Origin: Gp13-AA77 sp035578005
GTDB lineage: Bacteria; Acidobacteriota; Terriglobia; UBA7540
Length of the DNA: 64,000 nt
Reading direction: 5' to 3'
NCBI GenBank assembly: GCA_035578005.1
Contig: DATJYK010000453.1
Coordinates: 48,946 to 112,945 of the forward strand
The notes under the pieces were generated by a model, which worked only from the letters and a program-made list of their open reading frames with translations, was not told where the DNA came from and made no database searches. Of the stretch, positions 51,516 through 59,713 are shown piece after piece; positions within the stretch are counted from its first letter, which is position 1; each line of letters begins with the position of its first letter. The position numbers and the translations under genes were made by a program.

Positions 51516-51855
51516 CGCCGTCATTCCCGCGGAGGCGGGAATCCATGAAGTTCCACAGGAACCCAGCGCGTTTGCATTCCCTCTCCGATCGCACAACTCC
51601 CTCATTATCAACAACCTCTTGGCTTTACAAAAGTAACTCGCCTGTTTTCAATCACTTCTTGGCTTTGAAAATATCGCAGCCGCCAAATTGGGGCAAGCTG
51701 GAGCCCCGGACAGCCGCCGAAGAACGCGGCGTTCATGGCAGTCGATCGTTGAAGCATCGAAGGCCCCCGAGCGATACGAGGACAACCTTAGCACGCTGCT
51801 GTTCATTTGTCAAGTTAAATAGGCTTGGCGGCCTAGCTGTTGTTTTGTAGGCTAG

Positions 51856-51900
51856 ATGATCGCGCTTGATACCCACGTGCTTATTTACGTCTGGCGAGGG
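51856..51900 (+). pseudogene. Possible remnant of a PIN-domain (VapC-like) toxin gene
   Basis: The ATG at 51856 opens MIALDTHVLIYVWRG, a typical beginning of PIN-domain ribonucleases (the first acidic residue D4 in ALDTHVL). After about 14 residues the resemblance stops and the frame runs into the end of the ADOP gene. No antitoxin is seen upstream. If real, the rest was lost by deletion; the match is short, so this is uncertain. Confidence 0.3.
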
Positions 51901-51936
51901 TCTGCTGTCAAACGTTTGGCGCAATTTCACTCTTGC

Positions 51937-54618
51937 TCACTCTGCCCGCAAAGCACTCATCGGGTCAGACTCCGTGGCCCGGCGGGCCGGCAGGTAGCAA
52001 GCGAGGACGGCCACGGCAAGCACCAGGAGCGCGGCCGTCGCGAAGGTGACGGGATCGGCCGGACTGACTTCGTAAATCAAGCTCCGCAGCACGCGGGCCA
52101 AAGCAAGGGCTCCAAGAAGCCCTAGCGCAACGCCGCTCGCTGCCAAGACGGTGCTTTGGCCCAGCACGAGGCGGACAACGTGCCAGCGGCTCGCACCCAA
52201 AGCCAGACGCAACCCGAATTCATGAGTTCGGCGGCTGACTGAGTATGAAATCACGCCGTACGTCCCGATGGCCGCCAGCGCTATGGCCAGCACTGCAAAC
52301 AGAGCTACCAGAAAGAGGGCGAAGCGGGCGGTGGAGACATTAGCGTCGGTGATCTGGTCCATCAAACGCAAATCGGCCACGGCCAGGGCAGGGTCAATCC
52401 GATGCACCTCGCGCCGGAGCACACTTGCGATTCGCGCAGCGTCAGAATCGGAGCGAATGGCAACAGACATCACGCCGCCGTTCACCACGAAGGGCACCTG
52501 CAAGGCCGGCCACCAGAAGGCGGGCTCTGTGCCGCTCGCGGCGGGATTGTCTTTGACGTCGCCCACGATTCCGACCACTGTCATCCAGTCCTTCTCCTTT
52601 GGGGTGTCGGTAAAGGCGATTCGCGCGCCGAGCGCATTCTGGTGCGGCCAATAGAGCCGGGCCATGGTGGAATTAATGATCATCACCTGGGCTGCATCCG
52701 GACTGTCCGCCTTTGTAAAAAAACGTCCCCGAATGAGCGGAATGCCTAAGGCGCGAAAGTAATCCGGGGTAGCCACGTGATACCTGCCGTGAAACGCTTC
52801 TCCCGGCGGCGGCGTTTTGCCCTCGATCGTGAAACCGCCGATGTTTTCGTCGTAACCCGTCCAGGGCAGGTCTGTGCCCAAGCCTGCATACTTCACGCCC
52901 GGCTCCGCTGTGAGGTTCGTGGTGAGTTGGTCTTCGAAGCGGGCCACAGCAACGGGTGTTTTGTAGGTGACGTAGGGCAGCGCGAGAGCGGCTGTCAGCA
53001 CGTGGTCCGGCCGGAAACCGGGATCGGTTCGCAGAAGGTTGACGAAACTGCGCAACATCAGACCCGCCCCGATGAGCAGGACCGAGGCCAAGCAGACTTC
53101 GGCCACCACCAGGACGCTTCGTAGCCGAAGATGCTGGGCACTGGCCGTTGACCCACGGACGCCCTCGCGGAGGCCGCGCTGCGGGTCCGCGTGGGCCGCC
53201 TCTAGGGCCGGCGCCAAGCCGAAAACGAAACCTGCAGCCAAGGCGATAAGCAAAGTAAACGCGAGCACCACCCCGTTAACATGAATCGAATCCGCGCGGG
53301 GAAAGTCTGCCGGTAGGAACGAGACCAGCGTCCGCACGCCGCCCACTGCCATCACGATGCCCAGCGCGCCGCCGAGGAACGCAATGAGCAAGCTTTCGGT
53401 TAACATCTGGCGCACGAGTCGCGATCGAGGCGCTCCGAGGGCCGCTCGCACGGCGATTTCGCGTTGTCGCGCCGTAGCCCTCGCCATCAGCAGGTTGGCG
53501 ACGTTTGCGCACGCGATCAGCAACACCAGGGCGACCGCGCCCAGCAGGACCAGAAGCAGGCGCTCGTCAGGCCCCACGATCTCGTGATAGAGCGGGACCA
53601 CCAGCATGTGCCAGCCCTGATAGCCGCCATGCTCCCGGCCAATCTCGCCCAGCAAGGTGTTCATTTGGGCTTGCGCCTGTGCCGGCGTGACGCCGCCCTT
53701 CAGCCGCCCGATGACCTCCATGAAATGCGAACCGCGGTTGCTGGGGCTCCCTTCGAAAGTGAAAGGCAGCCAGGCATCCACCGAATCGCCGTAGGGGAGC
53801 GCATGGTAACTGTTACCCGGGTGTTCCGTGCGAGGCGGCATTACGCCAGCCACGGTAAAGGGCTGTGAATCGAGAGTGATCTTTCGCCCCACGATGTCGG
53901 TTGCAGCTCCGAATTCCTTGCGCCAGGCCCGGTCGCTCAGGATCACAAGGCTGCCGTTGCCGGGGAGTTCATCGTTCTGGCCGAAATCGCGGCCGAGGGC
54001 CGGGGCGATACCAAGCACTTCAAAATACCCGGCCGTCACGCGAAAAGCCGAAAGGTGCACCGGCTCACCCGACCCCGACAGCTGAACGTCGCTGCGGGTA
54101 AAGGCGGCCAACGCCTCAAAGCAGTGATTACGCGTCCGAAAGTCGCGAAAGTCGAACGGATTCAGTGGGAACTTCGGATAAGTGTCGCTGCTGAAGAACA
54201 CCCGGACGATGCGGTTGGGTTGCGGATAGGGTAGCGTCTTCAGCAACACGCCGTCGATCACACTGAAGATGGCGCTGTTGGCGCCGATCCCGAGACCCAG
54301 CGTCAGGATTACCACCGCGGCAAACCCAGGAGCTTTCAGGAGAGTCCGCGCCGCGTAGCGCAGATCCTGCGAGAGATTATCAACGTAGTTTGTCCGGCGC
54401 ATGTCACGGCACTCCTGTTTGATTTGGGTCAAATTGCCTAGCCGGCGTCCTGCGGCGTAGCGAGCGTCAATGCCGGTCATGCCGGCATCGAGGTTCCCCT
54501 GAATCTCCTGCTCGAGATGGAAGCGGAGCTCCTTCTCGAGTTCATCTTCCGCCCGACGCCGTCGAAACAATGAGCGAAATCGCATCCGCAACAGGTTCAA
54601 CCAGCGTTCAAGCTTCAC
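51937..54618 (-). CDS. ADOP-family ABC transporter permease (MacB/FtsX type)
   Basis: An 893-residue permease with the complete ADOP plan. Residues 1-75 are the soluble N-terminal domain (FRRRRAEDELEKELRFHLEQ, GNLTQIKQECRDMRR). First MacB/FtsX unit: LGLGIGANSAIFSVIDGVLL, then LLIACANVANLLMARATARQ; second unit: VVAEVCLASVLLIGAGLMLR, IGTYGVISYSVSRRTHEFGL, ending ARRATESDPMSALRAE. It is preceded by its own PadR gene with a 12-bp gap. No ATPase gene is adjacent. Substrate unknown. Confidence 0.93.
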   Translation of the reverse strand: MKLERWLNLLRMRFRSLFRRRRAEDELEKELRFHLEQEIQGNLDAGMTGIDARYAAGRRLGNLTQIKQECRDMRRTNYVDNLSQDLRYAARTLLKAPGFAAVVILTLGLGIGANSAIFSVIDGVLLKTLPYPQPNRIVRVFFSSDTYPKFPLNPFDFRDFRTRNHCFEALAAFTRSDVQLSGSGEPVHLSAFRVTAGYFEVLGIAPALGRDFGQNDELPGNGSLVILSDRAWRKEFGAATDIVGRKITLDSQPFTVAGVMPPRTEHPGNSYHALPYGDSVDAWLPFTFEGSPSNRGSHFMEVIGRLKGGVTPAQAQAQMNTLLGEIGREHGGYQGWHMLVVPLYHEIVGPDERLLLVLLGAVALVLLIACANVANLLMARATARQREIAVRAALGAPRSRLVRQMLTESLLIAFLGGALGIVMAVGGVRTLVSFLPADFPRADSIHVNGVVLAFTLLIALAAGFVFGLAPALEAAHADPQRGLREGVRGSTASAQHLRLRSVLVVAEVCLASVLLIGAGLMLRSFVNLLRTDPGFRPDHVLTAALALPYVTYKTPVAVARFEDQLTTNLTAEPGVKYAGLGTDLPWTGYDENIGGFTIEGKTPPPGEAFHGRYHVATPDYFRALGIPLIRGRFFTKADSPDAAQVMIINSTMARLYWPHQNALGARIAFTDTPKEKDWMTVVGIVGDVKDNPAASGTEPAFWWPALQVPFVVNGGVMSVAIRSDSDAARIASVLRREVHRIDPALAVADLRLMDQITDANVSTARFALFLVALFAVLAIALAAIGTYGVISYSVSRRTHEFGLRLALGASRWHVVRLVLGQSTVLAASGVALGLLGALALARVLRSLIYEVSPADPVTFATAALLVLAVAVLACYLPARRATESDPMSALRAE

Positions 54619-54630
54619 GTCAGTGCTCTC

Positions 54631-54960
54631 TTAAACCGTGCGAATCACCAGTCCGACCGCGTTTGACAGGCGCTCCCACTGCGCCAGCTCTTTATCAAGC
54701 TGAGCGCGGCCTGCCCGCGTAAGTTCATAGAATTTCGCCGCGCGCCCTGTCTCACTGGTATGCCATCTCGCGCGAAGCCAACCCTGCTGCTCCAGTCGAT
54801 GGAGCGCCGGGTACAAAGCACCCTGCGTGATCTGAAGTGCTTCTTGACTCACCTGCTCGATGCGCTTGGCGATCGCCCAGCCGTGCCTGGGCCCAAGCGA
54901 AATCGTTTGGAGGATCAGCAGGTCCAGCGTTCCTTGAATCAAATCGGAAGGCTTGCTCAT
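54631..54960 (-). CDS. PadR-family transcriptional regulator (acidobacterial type)
   Basis: A 109-residue winged-helix protein from ATG 54960 (MSKPSDLIQGTLDLLILQTI); a GTG three codons upstream is also possible, but GGGGA lies between the two and suits the ATG. Core motifs: HGWAIAKRIEQV, QGALYPALHRLEQQGWL and KFYELTRAGRAQLDKE. Close in pattern to the PadR at 930-1262. It is followed at 12 bp by its ADOP permease. Confidence 0.93.
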   Translation of the reverse strand: MSKPSDLIQGTLDLLILQTISLGPRHGWAIAKRIEQVSQEALQITQGALYPALHRLEQQGWLRARWHTSETGRAAKFYELTRAGRAQLDKELAQWERLSNAVGLVIRTV

Positions 54961-55202
54961 GTTCCCCACGTATGCCTAAGTCGTTTACATATAACACCTA
55001 ACTTATTTACAGCACTTCGCACCCAGAAATCAAGTGCCAATGCAAGAAAGCCCCCCGGCCTCGATCCTTCAGCAACTCCGGCGCGGTGGATACAACCTGG
55101 CGCCAGCGCATGAACCCGGCCCCCCACCTTTTCTCGCCTGGACTCTCGTGCAACCGACATGCGATCTCGGCTTTGTTGCACCCACGGACCGCGCATTTGA
55201 TG

Positions 55203-55351
55203 AATTTCGCTATAATCGGGCTCTCCGCAAATTAGCAGGCTGCGGAAAAATGGCGCTTCGGACCTCGGAAGGGCGGCGGCTTCAGCCCCGCCCTTCCCGG
55301 GCACGTCCCGACAGTTTTTCCGCATCCTGCTGGGGACTTTGTGGTGTAAGC
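55203..55351 (+). promoter_or_regulatory. Duplicated TATAAT-containing leader, copy 1, interrupted by an inverted-repeat element
   Basis: TTTCGCTATAATCGGGCTCT at 55205-55224 followed by CCGCAA, then an element (55231-55332), then GGACTTTGTGGTGTAAG. The uninterrupted second copy is at 55961-56006. TATAAT (55211-55216) could be a -10 box for the small secreted protein gene; no clear -35 is visible. The rest of the 491-bp gap up to the PadR gene shows nothing I recognise. Confidence 0.5.
55231..55332. repeat. Inverted-repeat element with AGCAGGCTGCGGAAAAA ends
   Basis: Terminal arms AGCAGGCTGCGGAAAAA (55234-55250) and TTTTTCCGCATCCTGCT (55315-55331), one mismatch. The centre carries a family 1-like palindrome GGAAGGGCGGCGGCTTCAGC followed by CCCGCCCTTCC. 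About 102 bp; comparison with 55961-56006 shows it as an insertion. Confidence 0.8.
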
Positions 55352-55451
55352 AATACGCGAGGGCTCGATGGCGCAACTTTCCGCGGTCACCTGTGTTTGA
55401 GCAAGTGGAGGGCTTGGGGATTGCCGAAGCGTCCTGCAACCGCAGGACGAT

Positions 55452-55829
55452 ATGGAGGAAACGAAAGTGACAAGTTCACTCACTCGACTCATCACCGGAT
55501 GTTCCGCGATGGCAGCATTCACACTCGCTCTAGCTCTGCCAGGTCCCGCGATTGCCCAGCGCGGACCCGGGGCTCGCCTCGGCAATGTACAGCGGCAGCA
55601 ACAGATGCAGATTCGGCAGGGTATGCAGAGCGGCAAGCTGAACAAGAATGAAGCTGCCAAACTGGAGAAAGGCGAGAAAACCATCCAGGCAACCGAGCGA
55701 CAGGATAAATCCAAGGGCCCGTTGACGGCCGCCGAAGGCAAACAACTCAAGCAGGAAGTGCGGCGCGAGAACGCGGCGATCAAACATGCTGAGGGTGGCG
55801 GCACCAACGCGACTCCCCCGAGCCATTAA
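55452..55829 (+). CDS. Small secreted protein with QQxQIRQGMQSGKLNxxEAAKLE motif
   Basis: A 125-residue protein with a signal peptide (ITGCSAMAAFTLALALPGPA, cut near AIAQ). The mature part is charged and helical: NVQRQQQMQIRQGMQSGKLN, KNEAAKLEKGEKTIQATERQ and GPLTAAEGKQLKQEVRREN. This two-repeat pattern (QQxxRIxxGxxSGxLTxxEAxxLE) is known from many small exported proteins of Acidobacteriota and Proteobacteria with no assigned function. It lies alone between PadR/ADOP and ilvA. AGGA-rich sequence precedes the ATG (ATATGGAGGAAACGAAAG could also support a start at 55461). Confidence 0.8.
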   Translation: MEETKVTSSLTRLITGCSAMAAFTLALALPGPAIAQRGPGARLGNVQRQQQMQIRQGMQSGKLNKNEAAKLEKGEKTIQATERQDKSKGPLTAAEGKQLKQEVRRENAAIKHAEGGGTNATPPSH

Positions 55830-55960
55830 CCTCAACCTTCTTTGGGCGCGCCTCGGCGCGGTGGAAGCGTAAGATTCCGACCGCGCCGAGACTCTCCCTG
55901 ACCGCTCCACAGATTTTCCTCTCATACTTAGTCCCACCCACCTACGGATGCTCCCTTCGA

Positions 55961-56006
55961 ATTCCGCTATAATCGGGCTCTCCGCAAGCCAAGGACTTTG
56001 CGGTGT
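55961..56006 (+). promoter_or_regulatory. Duplicated TATAAT-containing leader, copy 2 (uninterrupted)
   Basis: TTCCGCTATAATCGGGCTCT followed by CCGCAAGCCAAGGACTTTGC and GGTGTAAG. TATAAT is at 55968-55973, about 70 bp before the threonine ammonia-lyase start, so it is a plausible promoter -10 for that gene. Same sequence as at 55203-55351 without the inserted element. Confidence 0.5.
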
Positions 56007-56043
56007 AAGGGCAGGCCAGCCGCTGCCTGCACGTTCTGCGATT

Positions 56044-57276
56044 ATGGCTTCCTCCTCAACAGTGCTCCCGGTTACGCTCGCGGATATCGAACAGGCACGG
56101 GGCCGCCTGTCAGGCTCCATCTTTCTTTCGCCTTGCCCGCACTCCCAGACCTTGTCGCGCCTCACCGGCCAACAGGTCTACCTGAAACTTGAAAACCTGC
56201 AGATCACGGGCGCCTTCAAAGAGCGCGGCGCGCTGAACAAACTCGCGACGCTTGCCCCTAACGAAGCAAAGCGGGGCGTGATCGCGGCCAGCGCCGGCAA
56301 CCACGCCCAAGCGGTGGCCTGCCACGCCGGCAAGCGGAATATCAAGGCGCACATTGTGATGCCGCTGGCGACTCCGCTGGTGAAGGTCACCGCTACCCGA
56401 AACTTCGGAGGCCGCGTTACCCTGCACGGGGCCAATTACGACGAGGCCTGCGCGGAGGCCCTGCGTATGCGCGAGGCGCACGGCTACACCTTTGTGCATC
56501 CCTTCGATGACCCCGCGGTGATTGCCGGCCAGGGAACCATCGGACTGGAACTGCTCGAGCAGGTTCCCGGCCTCGAAGCCGTAGTTGTGCCCATTGGCGG
56601 AGGCGGACTCATTTCGGGAATCGCCTGCGCTATTAAGGAAAGTAAACCGAGCGTGCGTGTGATCGGGGTGCAAACCGCCCGCCTGCCTTCGATGTGCGCC
56701 GCGCTCGCCCAACACGAGCCGGTGACGATCGAGGCTGCCATCACCGTCGCCGACGGCATCGCCGTGCGCCGCGCTGGTGACCTGACCCTGCCCATGGTGG
56801 AGCGCTATGTGGACGAGGTCGTGACCGTAGAAGAGGAGGACATCGCCAGCGCCATCCTGGTGCTGCTGGAGCGCGAAAAGACGCTGGCGGAAGGGGCCGG
56901 CGCCGCGGCTCTGGCGGCCTTGCTTCAAAACAAGGTGAGTTTCCGCGGGCGGCACACCGCAGTGCTGGTGTGCGGCGGCAACATTGACGTCACCCTGCTG
57001 GCGCGCATCATCGAACGTGGTCTCGTCAAGGATGGCCGCATGGTGCGAATGCGCATTCACCTGCTCGACCGGCCCGGCGCCCTGCACGAACTCACACGGA
57101 TCATCACCGAGCACCGCGCCAACATCGTGGAGCTTCTGTTTGACCGCGCCTACTACGGCGTGAACCTGGGCGAAACGGTGATCGACGTGACCTTTGAAAC
57201 TCGCGGTCCCGAGCAGGTCAACGAGCTTCTGGCGGCCCTCAGCGCCAACAACTACAAACACGAGCTGGTACGGTGA
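56044..57276 (+). CDS. ilvA: Threonine ammonia-lyase (catabolic/biosynthetic, with C-terminal ACT domain)
   Basis: A 410-residue PLP enzyme from ATG 56044 (MASSSTVLPVTLADIEQARG). PLP Lys in ITGAFKERGALNKL; SAGNHAQAVACHAG binds substrate/PLP; the phosphate loop VVPIGGGGLISGIA. The C-terminal 80 residues are an ACT domain (IHLLDRPGALHELTRIITEH) that may sense amino acids. The length and single ACT domain match the TdcB/short IlvA type rather than the 500-residue E. coli IlvA. It makes 2-oxobutanoate from threonine, feeding isoleucine synthesis. Confidence 0.94.
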   Translation: MASSSTVLPVTLADIEQARGRLSGSIFLSPCPHSQTLSRLTGQQVYLKLENLQITGAFKERGALNKLATLAPNEAKRGVIAASAGNHAQAVACHAGKRNIKAHIVMPLATPLVKVTATRNFGGRVTLHGANYDEACAEALRMREAHGYTFVHPFDDPAVIAGQGTIGLELLEQVPGLEAVVVPIGGGGLISGIACAIKESKPSVRVIGVQTARLPSMCAALAQHEPVTIEAAITVADGIAVRRAGDLTLPMVERYVDEVVTVEEEDIASAILVLLEREKTLAEGAGAAALAALLQNKVSFRGRHTAVLVCGGNIDVTLLARIIERGLVKDGRMVRMRIHLLDRPGALHELTRIITEHRANIVELLFDRAYYGVNLGETVIDVTFETRGPEQVNELLAALSANNYKHELVR

Positions 57277-57349
57277 GCCGGATAGCTGACGGACCCTGAG
57301 CGGTGGGCGGCTGGCGCGGCAGACAAGGAGGGCCGACGCTTTCACAGCG

Positions 57350-57480
57350 TTTGTGTGAAAACTTGTGGATTACCGCGTTCGCGGGAATGACGTCGTTGGA
57401 ACAGGGTGTGTGTGAAAATTCGTGCGGATTGCGCAATCGCCAAGCATGGACCCCCGCCTTCGCGGGGTGACATCAGGACG
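57350..57480. repeat. Family 3 repeat, two tandem degenerate ends
   Basis: TTGTGTGAAAACTTGTGGAT plus TACCGCGTTCGCGGGAATGA at 57350-57390, then TGTGTGAAAATTCGTGCGGA and CCCCCGCCTTCGCGGGGTGA at 57408-57470. Located in the 280-bp gap between ilvA and the convergent glycosidase gene. Confidence 0.7.
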
Positions 57481-57556
57481 TCTAATTCCAATAAACCCTT
57501 CCGAGGTCCGGAATTGCCTTTTACGCGGCCTGCCCAGCAGTTCGTGCGCCCGGCTC

Positions 57557-59260
57557 CTAAGGACGGCTACCGGACTCAAGCAAAATAGGTGATTCCCCGA
57601 TTGTTACTGTCCCTCCCGCAACCGACGACGCTGAAGTGCTGGTAAGAGTTTCGTACTGGGCATACTTACTCTGCGGGGTGTAACTACTGCTGGTGTTGTC
57701 ACCATTCCACACAATTAGCCCGGTATTCTTGTTTGAGAATGTCAGCGCACAGGTCCAGACATTACTGGAATCAACCGAACACGGACCGTTCATCGTCGAG
57801 CCTTGCAGCCAGTTGTAAGCTGTCGTGTAGGCTGCCGCGGCCTCAGTGGTCTGGTCCGTGTTCGCGTCGAAGATCGATCCCCACGCCGACGGATCAGAAG
57901 GATCGCCTCCCCAGCCGTACCAAGCAGCAAAGGCCACTCCCTCACTGGCCTGAATGATATACCAGCGGGCCATGTACGCTTCTTGATCGCTCAGGTCGGG
58001 CAGATTTTGGTTCTTGCCCCAACTTCCGGAGGTGTTGTACAGGGGCAAATTGGCCACGCCCGCGGCTTGCTCTGCTGCCTGGACCGTCTGAACCAGCGAT
58101 ACCAGGGGTGCGCCGGCACAGTCCAACGTGTTACTACAGCTCGCGGCTTGGAGGCACGTCAAGCCAGACGTCGACCCAGGCGTCGAGGGAGCGCTGCAGG
58201 GGAAGGTATGCCACGAAAGACCATCCGTGACGGAAGCACCGCCCTGGGAGAGGTAGTTCTGGAGAAAACTCGAAAAGTTTGAGGCGACGCCCAGCGAGGG
58301 GGCGAGAACTTTTGCGTTGGGATCAATCTGCTTGATGATCGGGTAGGCCGCCTGAACGAGGCTAACGAATTGCGCCGTAGTTCCCGTCCAGCGCGTGGGA
58401 AAATTGACTTCGTTCCAGAACTCGTAATAGGTAATCTGACCCTTGTAGCGGTTCACCAGAGCCGTGATGAAGTTCGTGAAGGCCTGCATGTCGGTGGGCG
58501 GGCCCGGACAACCGTCGCTGCACGTGCTGCCGTTGGTGGTATAAAACGAAGGCACTCCGAAAACGTTGTAGACGATGCTGGTGGTGCCGTTGGACTCCGC
58601 TTCCTGTATGGCGTTGTCCAAGTCCGTCCAGGTGTAAACGCCCTGTTTTCGCTCAATCGAGCCCCACTGTGTTGTGTCGACCAGGACCATCGTGCCAACC
58701 GGTACCGTTGGCCAGAGATTGGCATAAGGAAAACTAGTGCCGAAGGCCGGCACCATACCAAAGAACGCCTTGGAAATCGCGCCGCTGCCGGCTGAGGTGC
58801 CCGCCCCGGTGCCGGTGAGTGATACCGTCTGGGGGCTTCCCGTCGCGTTGTCTGCCACGCTGACGGAAGCCGTCCGTGATCCCGCTGCCGTCGGTTTGAA
58901 CGTCACCGATATCGTGCAGTTCGCGCTGGCGTTCAGGCTTGATCCACAGGTATTCATTTGGGTAAAGTCGCCAGCATCGGTGCCGGTAATCGAAATACCA
59001 CTAATCATGAGGGTGGCGTCGCCGCTGTTCGTCAAGGTAACGGACTGAGCAGCGCTGCTGCTTCCTACTTGCTGGCTTGAAAATGTGAGGCTCGTAGACG
59101 AGAACATGACACTCGGCTCTGTCGGCGTGGTGGAAGAGGACGATGAGTAGCCGCCACCACCACAGGCCGTCATGCCAGCCAGAGCTGACACGATCAGCGC
59201 CAACGGGAGGATCAGCCTCATCCGGAGGGAGATTTGTCGTCGAGACGTGCTCTTTCTCAT
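57557..59260 (-). CDS. Secreted lipoprotein, choice-of-anchor-D-like domain plus TIM-barrel glycosidase
   Basis: About 567 residues from ATG 59260 (MRKSTSRRQISLRMRLILPL). Lipobox-like AGMTACGGGG predicts a lipoprotein. Residues about 50-150 form an ASPM/SPD-2/Hydin-type beta-sandwich (SLTFSSQQVGSSSAAQSVTL, CTISVTFKPTAAGSRTASVS). The glycosidase domain follows (VLVDTTQWGSIERKQGVYTW, ITYYEFWNEVNFPTRWTG with a predicted acid/base Glu in WNEVN, AKVLAPSLGV, GVAFAAWYGWGGDP). It is GH39/clan A-like; the nucleophile Glu is not obvious. Substrate unknown. Similar architecture to 30436-32352 but a different anchor domain. Confidence 0.85.
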   Translation of the reverse strand: MRKSTSRRQISLRMRLILPLALIVSALAGMTACGGGGYSSSSSTTPTEPSVMFSSTSLTFSSQQVGSSSAAQSVTLTNSGDATLMISGISITGTDAGDFTQMNTCGSSLNASANCTISVTFKPTAAGSRTASVSVADNATGSPQTVSLTGTGAGTSAGSGAISKAFFGMVPAFGTSFPYANLWPTVPVGTMVLVDTTQWGSIERKQGVYTWTDLDNAIQEAESNGTTSIVYNVFGVPSFYTTNGSTCSDGCPGPPTDMQAFTNFITALVNRYKGQITYYEFWNEVNFPTRWTGTTAQFVSLVQAAYPIIKQIDPNAKVLAPSLGVASNFSSFLQNYLSQGGASVTDGLSWHTFPCSAPSTPGSTSGLTCLQAASCSNTLDCAGAPLVSLVQTVQAAEQAAGVANLPLYNTSGSWGKNQNLPDLSDQEAYMARWYIIQASEGVAFAAWYGWGGDPSDPSAWGSIFDANTDQTTEAAAAYTTAYNWLQGSTMNGPCSVDSSNVWTCALTFSNKNTGLIVWNGDNTSSSYTPQSKYAQYETLTSTSASSVAGGTVTIGESPILLESGSRP

Positions 59261-59713
59261 GTCCTTCTCCTGCAAGGGTGCTGCGCGCCCTCTCAAAGCG
59301 GAAACTCATGCCTTGTGGTTCGCGCGAGCGCCGTTACCGCATAAGATCACTACCTGTCCGTGGCGCTTGACCGAGCGCCGACGATCTCCACACAATAACG
59401 CAAACCCGCGAGCGACCGAAATGTTGCGTTGGCACCCTCGCTGCATCATCTGAGGGCGCCGGACGGATCAGATTCGGCGATACTTAATGATTACTCTTTG
59501 ACGACATTCTGCATAGTGAGCTGGGACCAAAAAGTATTTGACAGGATGCCGCCTCGGCTGCGAATCTTCAGGACTTTCGGCAAAGTGGCCTGACATGATG
59601 CTGGGTACGTGGGCCCGGGAATAACGCCGAGGCCGAGTGAGTTTGCGATCGTTGAGCTAATCTCTGCATCGCCTGGCACGAACCGGTCTCCTGTTCAAGG
59701 CACTGATTTCGAT
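59261..59713. other. Intergenic region, divergent promoters (453 bp)
   Basis: Lies between two divergently transcribed glycosidase genes. No gene, repeat of the listed families or RNA is recognised. A TTGACA at 59537-59542 could be a -35 but no good -10 follows at the right distance. Confidence 0.4.

Larger units (their letters stand above)
50924..51855. other. Noncoding, repeat-rich gap (932 bp)
   Basis: No convincing gene. It holds a family 2 repeat end (51029-51093), an AT-rich stretch with spaced copies of ACATTCCAGGATA, a CTCCCC tandem patch and a REP-like palindrome, each listed separately. Base composition is clearly more AT-rich in 50940-51300 and 51590-51700 than in the genes around it. 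Confidence 0.6.
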
